From assembly GCA_019509985.1 (NCBI GenBank), contig JAEKLF010000118.1, positions 1 through 36,428 of the forward strand: a stretch of 36,428 nt of DNA, read 5' to 3'. Below the pieces are notes generated by a model. That model did no database searches, was not told the origin of the DNA, and worked only from the letters and a program-made list of their open reading frames with translations. Below, piece by piece: positions 1 through 8,735 of the stretch. The translations under genes were made by a program, and so were the position numbers. Each line of letters starts with the position of its first letter. The first letter of the stretch is position 1. The stretch comes from Burkholderiales bacterium (GTDB lineage Bacteria; Pseudomonadota; Gammaproteobacteria; Burkholderiales; Burkholderiaceae_C).

Positions 1-1118
1 GCCAACGCATCAACGGCCGCGAGCTGCTGATGTTTTGCTCCAACGACTACCTGGGCCTGGCCGCCGAGCCGGCGATTGCCGAGGCGCTGGCCGAAGGCGC
101 GCGCCTGTGGGGCGGCGGCTCAGGCGCGTCGCCACTGGTCAGCGGCCACAGCGCCGCGCACGAGGCCGTCACCGACACGCTCGCGCGCTGGTACGCGCCG
201 CACATCCCGCAGGCCCGCGCCATTGGCTTCTGCACCGGCTACATGGCCAACCTCGCCGTCGTCACGGCGCTGGGCGACGAGCACACCGAGATCTTTTCGG
301 AGCAACTGAACCACGCGTCGCTGATCGACGCAGCGCGGCTGGCGAAAGCCCAGGTCACGCGCTACGACCATGCCGACGTGGCCGGCCTGCGCACGCTGCT
401 GGCGGCCAGCGCGGCCAAGATCAAGCTCATCGTCACCGACGCCGTGTTCAGCATGGACGGCGACCTGGCGCCCCTGCCCAAGTTGTTGGCCCTCGCTGAA
501 GAGTTTGACGCCTGGCTGATCGTCGACGACGCCCATGGCTTCGGCGTGCTCGGCGCCACCGGCCGCGGCTCGCTGGAGCACTTCGGCCTGAGCAGCGAAC
601 GGCTCATCCTCGTCGGCACTCTCGGCAAGGCCGCCGGTCTCGCCGGCGCCTTCGTTGCGGCGCACGCGACCATCGTCGACTACCTGCTGCAGTCCGCCCG
701 CAACTTCATCTTCTCGACCGCCTCGCCGCCGGCCGTCGAGCATGCGCTGCTGGCCAGCTGCGCGCTGATCGACGGCCCACTGGGTGCCGCCCGCCGCGCC
801 AACCTCGTCGCCCTGCAGGCGCAACTGCGCGATGGCCTGCTGGCACTGATCGACCGCCATCCGCGCCTGGGCTGGTCGTTGACCGATTCCGCCACGCCCA
901 TCCAGCCGCTGATCGTCGGCGGCAACGCCGAAGTCATGGCACTGGCCGCTGCACTGGAGGCCGCCGGCCTGCGCGTGCCGGGCATCCGCCCGCCGACGGT
1001 GGCGGCCGGCACGGCGCGGCTGCGCATCACGCTGTGCGGCACGCACACCGCCGCCGATGTGGACGTGCTGCTGACCGCGCTGGAACGCGCCGCAGCCGCC
1101 CAGGAGTGCGCCGCATGA
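1..1118 (+). CDS. bioF: 8-amino-7-oxononanoate synthase (5' end outside window)
   Basis: This is a PLP-dependent enzyme that condenses pimeloyl-ACP (or pimeloyl-CoA) with L-alanine to give 8-amino-7-oxononanoate, the first step of biotin ring assembly. The reading frame is open from position 3, so the gene starts upstream; the conserved SNDYLGL segment near position 40 normally lies about 45 residues into the protein, so roughly 35 residues are missing. Visible motifs are VDDAHGFG (PLP-binding Asp/His) and GTLGKAAG, whose lysine codon at 627-629 should form the Schiff base, and a C-terminal IRPPTVAAGTARLR segment typical of BioF. The stop TGA overlaps the bioD ATG in an ATGA junction, which indicates translational coupling. 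Confidence 0.95.
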   Translation, partial: QRINGRELLMFCSNDYLGLAAEPAIAEALAEGARLWGGGSGASPLVSGHSAAHEAVTDTLARWYAPHIPQARAIGFCTGYMANLAVVTALGDEHTEIFSEQLNHASLIDAARLAKAQVTRYDHADVAGLRTLLAASAAKIKLIVTDAVFSMDGDLAPLPKLLALAEEFDAWLIVDDAHGFGVLGATGRGSLEHFGLSSERLILVGTLGKAAGLAGAFVAAHATIVDYLLQSARNFIFSTASPPAVEHALLASCALIDGPLGAARRANLVALQAQLRDGLLALIDRHPRLGWSLTDSATPIQPLIVGGNAEVMALAAALEAAGLRVPGIRPPTVAAGTARLRITLCGTHTAADVDVLLTALERAAAAQECAA

Positions 1119-1819
1119 GGCGGGGTTTCTTCATCACCGGCACCGACACCGAGATCGGCAAAACCGCCGTTACCGCCGGCCTGACCTACGCATTCGCTCA
1201 GGCCGGCCGACGCGTCGCCGCGCTCAAGCCCATCTCGGCGGGCCAGGACTTCATTGGTGGCCACTGGCTCAATGACGACGTCGAGCGCCTGCGCGAGGCC
1301 TCCAACATGGATCTCACCTCGGCCGAGGTTGGCGCGCTGCAGCTGCGCACGGCCTGCGCGCCCCACATCGCGGCCCGCATCGAGAACGAGGCCATCGCCC
1401 GCGAGCCCGTTCTGCATGCGCTGCGCGCCGTCGCCTTTCGCGCCGACGTCGCCCTCGTCGAAGGTGTGGGCGGCTTTCGCGTGCCGCTGAACGATGAGTG
1501 GGATACCGCCGACCTCGCCGCGGACCTGGGCTTGCCGGTCATCCTCGTCGTGGGCCTGCGCCTGGGCTGCATCAACCACGCGCTGCTGACGGCCGAGGCG
1601 GTGCGCGCCCGCGGCCTCACTCTGGCGGCCTGGGTGGCCAACACGGTGGACGAACACCTGCCCCACGTCACCGACAATCTGCAAGCTCTGCAGCGCGGCC
1701 TTGCCGCCCCCTGCCTCGGCCACGTGCCGCGCCTGGCCCACGCCGACCACGCCACGATGGCACGCCATCTGTCGCTCGAACCCCTGCTCGAACATCTGCT
1801 CGAAAACCCGCCAGCATGA
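1115..1819 (+). CDS. bioD: ATP-dependent dethiobiotin synthetase
   Basis: BioD closes the ureido ring of dethiobiotin from 7,8-diaminopelargonate, CO2 and ATP in the cytoplasm. The 234-residue product begins MRRGFFITGTDTEIGKTAV, which contains the P-loop GTDTEIGKT, and has the later EGVGGFRVPL segment of the family. I chose the ATG at 1115 because it overlaps the bioF stop and puts the P-loop about nine residues from the N-terminus, as in known BioD; the same frame stays open upstream only as a shadow of bioF. The stop overlaps the bioB start by four bases. Length is normal for the family (about 225-240). Confidence 0.95.
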   Translation: MRRGFFITGTDTEIGKTAVTAGLTYAFAQAGRRVAALKPISAGQDFIGGHWLNDDVERLREASNMDLTSAEVGALQLRTACAPHIAARIENEAIAREPVLHALRAVAFRADVALVEGVGGFRVPLNDEWDTADLAADLGLPVILVVGLRLGCINHALLTAEAVRARGLTLAAWVANTVDEHLPHVTDNLQALQRGLAAPCLGHVPRLAHADHATMARHLSLEPLLEHLLENPPA

Positions 1820-2859
1820 ACCAGATCAACACCCTCACCCCGACCACCGACGCCGACCGCCGCCAGGCCAAGCCCTGGACCGTCAGCGAGATCGCGGCGC
1901 TGTTCGAGCTGCCCTTCAACGACCTGCTGTTCCGCGCGCAAACCGTGCACCGCGAGCATTTCGACGCCAACGCGGTGCAGCTGTCCACGCTGCTGTCCAT
2001 CAAGACCGGCGGCTGCGAGGAGGACTGCGCCTACTGCCCGCAGTCGGCCCACTTCGACACGGGCCTGAAGGCCGAGAAGCTGATCCCGCTGGAAGAGGTC
2101 ATGGAAGCCGCCCGCGCCGCCAAGCTCAACGGCGCGACGCGCTTCTGCATGGGCGCCGCATGGCGCTCGCCCAAGCCGCGCCACCTCGAAGCCATCGGCG
2201 AGATGATTGCCGAGGTGAAGGCGCTGGGCCTGGAGACCTGCCTGACGGCCGGCATGCTGGAAGACGGTCAGGCCGAGCAGCTGAAAACCGCGGGCCTCGA
2301 CTACTACAACCACAACCTCGACACCGCGCCCGAGTTCTATGGCCAGATCATCACGACGCGCACCTATCAGGACCGCCTGGACACGCTGGAGCGCGTGCGC
2401 CAGCAGGGCCTGAAGGTCTGCAGCGGCGGCATCGTCGGCATGGGCGAGACGCGCCGCCAGCGCGCCGGCCTGATCGCCCAGCTCGCCAACCTCGACCCCT
2501 ACCCCGAGAGCGTGCCCATCAACAACCTCGTGCAGGTCGAAGGCACGCCGCTGGCCGGCACCGCGCCGCTGGACCCGCTGGAGTTCATCCGCACGATTGC
2601 CGTCGCCCGCATCACGATGCCGCGTGCCATGGTGCGCCTGTCCGCCGGCCGCGAGCAGATGCCCGAGACCATGCAGGCGCTGTGCTTCCTGGCCGGCGCC
2701 AACTCCATGTTCTACGGCGACAAGCTGCTGACGACGAGCAACCCACAGGCCGAGAAGGACCGTGCGCTGCTGGAGCGGCTGGGCATGCGTTGCTCGACGG
2801 AGGCCGAGCTGACGCCGTCGGACGCGGCGGCCAAGGTCGAGGTGTGCCAGGCGCACTGA
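1816..2859 (+). CDS. bioB: Biotin synthase
   Basis: BioB is the radical SAM enzyme that inserts sulfur into dethiobiotin to give biotin. The 347-residue product has the radical SAM cluster motif CEEDCAYC (C67, C71, C74), followed by PQSAHFDTG. Further BioB segments are present: YYNHNLDT, CSGGIVGMGE, and the arginine-containing RLSAGRE that helps bind the auxiliary 2Fe-2S cluster in the family. The ATG at 1816 overlaps the bioD stop (ATGA), so bioF, bioD and bioB are translated as one coupled unit. bioA and bioC are not seen and may lie upstream of the window. Confidence 0.97.
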   Translation: MNQINTLTPTTDADRRQAKPWTVSEIAALFELPFNDLLFRAQTVHREHFDANAVQLSTLLSIKTGGCEEDCAYCPQSAHFDTGLKAEKLIPLEEVMEAARAAKLNGATRFCMGAAWRSPKPRHLEAIGEMIAEVKALGLETCLTAGMLEDGQAEQLKTAGLDYYNHNLDTAPEFYGQIITTRTYQDRLDTLERVRQQGLKVCSGGIVGMGETRRQRAGLIAQLANLDPYPESVPINNLVQVEGTPLAGTAPLDPLEFIRTIAVARITMPRAMVRLSAGREQMPETMQALCFLAGANSMFYGDKLLTTSNPQAEKDRALLERLGMRCSTEAELTPSDAAAKVEVCQAH

Positions 2860-2949
2860 GCCTCCCTGCATGAGAGCGTCAACGACCCACAGGTTCGCGG
2901 CGCGCCCCGATCCCGAATCCACAAGAAGACGGCTGAGGAGACAGAAGAG

Positions 2950-4932
<1,983 letters not shown>

Positions 4933-4935
4933 GCC

Positions 4936-5844
4936 ATGGCCCTCCCCACCCACGTCAAGATCCTCGACGTCGGCCCGCGCGACGGGCTGCAGAACGAGAA
5001 GGAAAACGTCGCCACCGAGCACAAGGCGCGGCTCGTGGCGATGCTGCAGGACGCGGGCCTGAGGGAGATCGAGGTCACCAGCTTCGTGTCTCCCAAGTGG
5101 GTGCCACAGATGGGCGACAACACGGCCGTCATGGCCGCCATCGCCCGGCGTGCCGACGTGCGCTATTCGGTGCTGGTACCCAACCTGAAGGGGCTGGAGC
5201 CGGCGCTGGCCTCGAGGCCGGACGAGATCCTCGTCTTCACCGCCGCCAGCGAGGCCTTCACGCAGAAGAACATCAACTGCTCCATCGCAGAAAGCCTGGA
5301 GCGGTTCGCGCCGGTGATAGCAGGCGCACACGCGGCGGGTGTGAAGGTGCGTGCGGCGCTGTCGTGCTCGCTCGGCTGCCCCTACGAGGGCGACATCACC
5401 GCCGACCAGGTCGAGGCCGTCGTCAGGCCGTTGCGGGCGCTCGGTGTGGACGCCATCGACATCGCCGACACCATCGGCGTCGGCACGCCGCGCAAGGTGC
5501 AGGCGGCGATGGAGCGGGCGCTGAAGCATTTCCCGCTGGCCGAGGTATCCGGTCACTTCCACGACACCTACGGCCAGGCGCTGACCAACATCTACGCCAG
5601 CATGGAGCTGGGCCTGCACAGCTTCCACGCCAGCGTGGCGGGCCTGGGCGGCTGTCCCTACGCCAAGGGCGCCACGGGCAACGTGGCGACCGAGGACGTG
5701 ATCTTCATGCTCAACGGCCTGGGCATCGAAACGGGCATCGACCTGGACAAGCTGGTGGATGCCGGCGCGTTCATTTCCAACGTGTTGGGCCGTCCGCCGG
5801 TGTCGCGCGTGGCGCGGGCGCTACTGGCCAAGCGCGCCGATTAG
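4936..5844 (+). CDS. mvaB: Hydroxymethylglutaryl-CoA lyase
   Basis: This 302-residue enzyme cleaves HMG-CoA to acetoacetate and acetyl-CoA, the last step of leucine catabolism. It is a TIM-barrel of the HMGL-like family. The N-terminal DVGPRDGLQNE holds the metal-binding Asp and catalytic Arg, SGHFHDTYG carries the metal-binding histidines, and GLGGCPYAKGATGN contains the flexible-loop catalytic cysteine. The start lies three bases after the carboxylase stop, so the two genes form an operon. In liu-type operons this gene is called liuE. Confidence 0.93.
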   Translation: MALPTHVKILDVGPRDGLQNEKENVATEHKARLVAMLQDAGLREIEVTSFVSPKWVPQMGDNTAVMAAIARRADVRYSVLVPNLKGLEPALASRPDEILVFTAASEAFTQKNINCSIAESLERFAPVIAGAHAAGVKVRAALSCSLGCPYEGDITADQVEAVVRPLRALGVDAIDIADTIGVGTPRKVQAAMERALKHFPLAEVSGHFHDTYGQALTNIYASMELGLHSFHASVAGLGGCPYAKGATGNVATEDVIFMLNGLGIETGIDLDKLVDAGAFISNVLGRPPVSRVARALLAKRAD

Positions 5845-5874
5845 CCGCCCTTTTCATTCGATGGCAGCGGGCCT

Positions 5875-5896
5875 CGTGCGTCGGTTGCCACGCACG
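5875..5896. terminator. Weak hairpin between convergent genes
   Basis: A 7-bp inverted repeat (CGTGCGT / ACGCACG, loop of 8) lies in the 62-base gap between the convergent mvaB and M56 peptidase genes. It has no T-run on either strand, so an intrinsic terminator role is only a guess from its position. Confidence 0.22.
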
Positions 5897-5906
5897 CCCC
5901 GCGATC

Positions 5907-8189
5907 TCACCCGAGCCGGTCCAGCGCCTTCTCCAGCTGGCCGCGTTCGAACTCGCCCAGCCCGCGGCCGGCGCGGCGCAGGCGGTCGACCATGCCGGCC
6001 GGCGTGGGTTGGGCTTCGGCCAGCTTGTCGGCCACGCGCAGCAGCACCTGCAGGCGCTCGAAGTCGCCGTCCATGTGCTCGGCCATCGCAATGACCTGCT
6101 CCAGCCCTGCCTGCCCCAATGCGCCGCGGTCCAGCAGCGCGACCAGCGCCTCGCGTTTCTCGAAGCCGCCCTGGATGCCGCCGGCCAGCCGGGTGTAGGC
6201 CTGCACCAGCTCCGTCTCGCCACCGCCCAGGCGGCGCGCCACGGCCGCCAGCGTCTCGCGCTTCTCGAAGTCACCCTGCAGCCTGGCCGCCGCCTGCAGT
6301 GCCGCCGCGAGCACGGCGGGCTGGGGCGTGGCGGCCACCTGGGTTTCGATGGCCGAGCGCAGCTCGAAGTCGCCACCGATGTGGCCGAGCGCCTGGATCC
6401 AGGCCGACAGCACGGCGGGGGTGGTGAGCAGGCGCGGCGCGATCGCGGCCAGGGCTTCGCGGCGCTCGAAGTCGCCGTCGGTGCCAGCCACCGCGGCCAG
6501 CCAGGCCAGCTGCTGGGGTTCGGCCAGCGGCAGCCGGGCAATGACGCTCAGCGCCTCGCGGCGCTCGAAGCCGCCGTGCAAGCCGTTCGTCGCGGCGATG
6601 AGTCGGTCCTGGGCGGATGAGGGCAGGGGCTGGTCGAGCCTGACCGCGGCATCAATGCGCTGACGGCGCGACAAGTCCTCGCCAGCGCGCTCGACATCGG
6701 CCAGCACGGCGTCCATGCCGCCTTTGGCGTACAGCTTCTTGGCCCGCGTGAGCGGGTCCGTCATGGCCTCGGCCATGCGCTGTACGGCCTTGGTCCACCA
6801 CTGGCGGCCCGCCTCGTCGAGGGGCTGGCTGTCGCGGCCGACGCGGTATTCGCGCTCCACGCGGCCGTCGCCCATCGACTTCAACGCCATCTCGCGCGTC
6901 AGCCCGCCTTCGCGCTCGCGCACGACGAGTTTGCCGGCCAGCGTCTGCACATCGTCCTCGGCCTCGGTGAAGGTCACCTTACCGTCCAGCCTGACCGCGA
7001 AGCTGCCGCCGGGGTAACGGCTGACCATGCGCGTCACGCCCGGGAAGCCAATGAAGCTGCGCTCGGAGATGCCGTCGGCCAGGCCGCCGAGGTCGAAGCG
7101 CTCCAGCAGCTCGCGCGCGTCGGTGTGGCTGATGACGACGGCCGGCAGCGCGACGAGGCCGGCCAGCATGGCCGCCAGCAGACCCCAGCGCAGGCCGCGG
7201 CGCTCGCGCGGCGCATCGCCGTCGGGCTTGAGCAGGCGGCGCACGCGGGCGAACAGCGGCGAGCCGGCGCTGGCAGCACCGCAGGCCAGGGCCGGGCCGT
7301 GGCCGGCTCCGCGCAGGGCTTCGGCGCAGCGCAGCAGGCTTTGCGCGAGGGCCAGGCGCTGCCCGGCCGGCGCGGCGGCCGCGGCGTCGCAGGCCAGCTC
7401 GGCCAGCAGGTCCAGGCGCTGCAGTGCGACGCGGTTCAGCGCCTGCGGCCACAGCAGTGCACGCAGCACGGCCGCGAGCAGCCGCCAGGCCGGGTCACGC
7501 CGGCGCAGGTGGGCGAGCTCATGGCCGAGCACGGCCCGGGCCTCGTCGTCCGGCAGATCCAGGCACCAGCCCGGCAGGCAGAGCACGCGGCCCGGCGCGA
7601 TCAGCGGGCTGGCCCAGCCGGCGCGGGCATGGCGCAGTGCCGGCAGCGGCACGCCGGCGTCGGCGGCCAGCTGCGAGGCCAGTGCACGCCAGCGCGGGTC
7701 GGCCAGCTCGGGCAGGCGGCGCACCGCCCGGCGCAGCCACAGCCACTGCGCGGCCAGGCCGAGCAGCATCAGCAGCGCACCGGCCAGCCACAGCGCGATG
7801 AAGCCGAGGGCAATATCGTGGGCCTTGGGCTCGATGCTCGTCGCCAGCGGCAGGGCGCCGAGCTGGGCGCTGGGTCGGCTCGCGACGACGGGCGCGTCGA
7901 TGATGACCGGGCGCTCGCTGAGCTGCACGGGGCGCGGGGCCAGGTCTTGCGCAGCAACACGCGACGCGGCGGCGTCGAGCGCCGGCAGCGCTGGGCCGGG
8001 CAAGGCCGGGAGCAGCGGCAGGCTGGCGCTCAGCAGGCCGCCCAGCAGGGCCAGGCGCCACAGCGCCTCCTGTGTGGAGGTGGCCAGGCGGCGCAGCAAG
8101 CCGGCGCGTTCGGCCGCCCACAGGCCGCCGATCAACAGGCTGCTGTGCAGCAGATAGCTGCACAGCCAGGTCAGCAGCACATCGGTCAT
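5907..8189 (-). CDS. M56 (BlaR1-type) membrane metallopeptidase with C-terminal repeat array
   Basis: The 760-residue protein starts with hydrophobic segments (residues about 5-25, 43-65 and 125-150). It then has an M56 peptidase domain with the zinc motif HELAH at H223-H227 and a downstream ELACDAAA third-ligand region, plus another hydrophobic stretch near residue 330. This matches the BlaR1/MecR1 antirepressor peptidase family. The penicillin-binding sensor domain of true BlaR1 is absent. Instead the last ~220 residues hold seven repeats with the core G(D/G/E)FE(R/K)REAL, starting at residues 539, 572, 606, 639, 674, 708 and 745. The start overlaps the stop of the BlaI-type regulator upstream by four bases (ATGA), so the pair forms an operon. 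A signalling peptidase that inactivates the repressor is inferred from the family; its signal is unknown. Confidence 0.87.
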   Translation of the reverse strand: MTDVLLTWLCSYLLHSSLLIGGLWAAERAGLLRRLATSTQEALWRLALLGGLLSASLPLLPALPGPALPALDAAASRVAAQDLAPRPVQLSERPVIIDAPVVASRPSAQLGALPLATSIEPKAHDIALGFIALWLAGALLMLLGLAAQWLWLRRAVRRLPELADPRWRALASQLAADAGVPLPALRHARAGWASPLIAPGRVLCLPGWCLDLPDDEARAVLGHELAHLRRRDPAWRLLAAVLRALLWPQALNRVALQRLDLLAELACDAAAAAPAGQRLALAQSLLRCAEALRGAGHGPALACGAASAGSPLFARVRRLLKPDGDAPRERRGLRWGLLAAMLAGLVALPAVVISHTDARELLERFDLGGLADGISERSFIGFPGVTRMVSRYPGGSFAVRLDGKVTFTEAEDDVQTLAGKLVVREREGGLTREMALKSMGDGRVEREYRVGRDSQPLDEAGRQWWTKAVQRMAEAMTDPLTRAKKLYAKGGMDAVLADVERAGEDLSRRQRIDAAVRLDQPLPSSAQDRLIAATNGLHGGFERREALSVIARLPLAEPQQLAWLAAVAGTDGDFERREALAAIAPRLLTTPAVLSAWIQALGHIGGDFELRSAIETQVAATPQPAVLAAALQAAARLQGDFEKRETLAAVARRLGGGETELVQAYTRLAGGIQGGFEKREALVALLDRGALGQAGLEQVIAMAEHMDGDFERLQVLLRVADKLAEAQPTPAGMVDRLRRAGRGLGEFERGQLEKALDRLG
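5910..6575 (-). repeat. Seven tandem ~34-residue repeats in the M56 peptidase
   Basis: Spacings between successive GDFE-type cores are 33, 34, 33, 35, 34 and 37 residues, and the last copy is cut after 16 residues at the C-terminus. Each unit reads roughly G-D/G-F-E-R/K-R-E-A-L, a short helix, a turn, and a second helix rich in Ala and Leu. The pattern resembles an alpha-solenoid (HEAT/TPR-like) fold, but the conserved core is not one I recognise from a named family. In the DNA the repeats appear as recurring CTCGAAG(T/C)CGCC blocks. Confidence 0.8.
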
Positions 8190-8584
8190 TGCGCGTCTCC
8201 CTTGCGTTGCTTCAACAGCGTTTGCAACTCGGCCAGCTCGGTCGCGTTCACGCCCCGCGCATCGAGCAGATGGCTGACGAGAGCACTGGCGCGGCCGGCA
8301 AACAGGCTGTCGACAAGGCTGCCGACCATGGAGCGCTGCACGTCGGCCTGGGTGACGCGAGGTTGGTAGAGCAGCGCCCGGCCTTCGCGGCGGCTGCTGA
8401 GCAGTCCGCGTTTTTCAAGGCGGGTTAGCAGCGTGGCGACGGTCGTGTGCGCCAGGCCGCGTTCGCCGCGCAAGGCCTCCGCCACGTCCGCCGTGCTGGC
8501 CTCGCCGCGCGCCCACAGCACGCGCATCAGGCTGAGCTGCAGCTCGCTCAGCGACACGTCCCCACTGCCGTTGTCCTCGTCCAT
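8186..8584 (-). CDS. BlaI/MecI/CopY-family transcriptional repressor
   Basis: The 132-residue product has the penicillinase-repressor winged-helix fold. Visible segments are LSELQLSLMRVLWARGEASTADV, then LAHTTVATLLTRLEKRGLL as the recognition helix, and a basic wing, followed by a C-terminal dimerisation region. It is encoded just upstream of, and overlaps by four bases, the M56 peptidase gene. In the family the dimer represses its own operon until the M56 partner triggers its inactivation. The dyads at 8595-8620 just upstream of its start fit autoregulation. Confidence 0.92.
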   Translation of the reverse strand: MDEDNGSGDVSLSELQLSLMRVLWARGEASTADVAEALRGERGLAHTTVATLLTRLEKRGLLSSRREGRALLYQPRVTQADVQRSMVGSLVDSLFAGRASALVSHLLDARGVNATELAELQTLLKQRKGDAQ

Positions 8585-8594
8585 TGCGATCTTC

Positions 8595-8620
8595 TACAGT
8601 TGTCGTACTACAAATGTAGT
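8595..8620. promoter_or_regulatory. BlaI-type operator (two adjacent dyads)
   Basis: ACTACAAATGTAGT at 8607-8620 is a dyad with perfect 6-bp arms around two central bases. It contains the TACA-N2-TGTA core known for BlaI/MecI operators. A second degenerate copy, TACAGTTGTC, lies at 8595-8604, centred 14 bp away. Both sit 11-36 bases upstream of the repressor start and also upstream of the divergent acyl-CoA dehydrogenase gene. Binding is inferred from the motif match. Confidence 0.7.
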
Positions 8621-8735
8621 TGAATGAATCGCGGCGGCACAAGTGGCTTTCGGCAGGGGTTGCGGGGCGGCTTGGGAGCGCTGCTTGCCGCGAAACCGAC
8701 GCGGGCTTGAAATCGCCCCTGTGGAGACCGCTGCC

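Noticed and set aside
5845..5906. A strong bidirectional terminator between HMG-CoA lyase and the M56 gene
   Set aside because: Only a 7-bp stem with a large loop and no T-run is present, so it is listed with low confidence only.
5907..8189. A true beta-lactam-sensing BlaR1
   Set aside because: There is no penicillin-binding domain with SxxK, SxN and KTG motifs after the peptidase part; the C-terminus is the repeat array instead.
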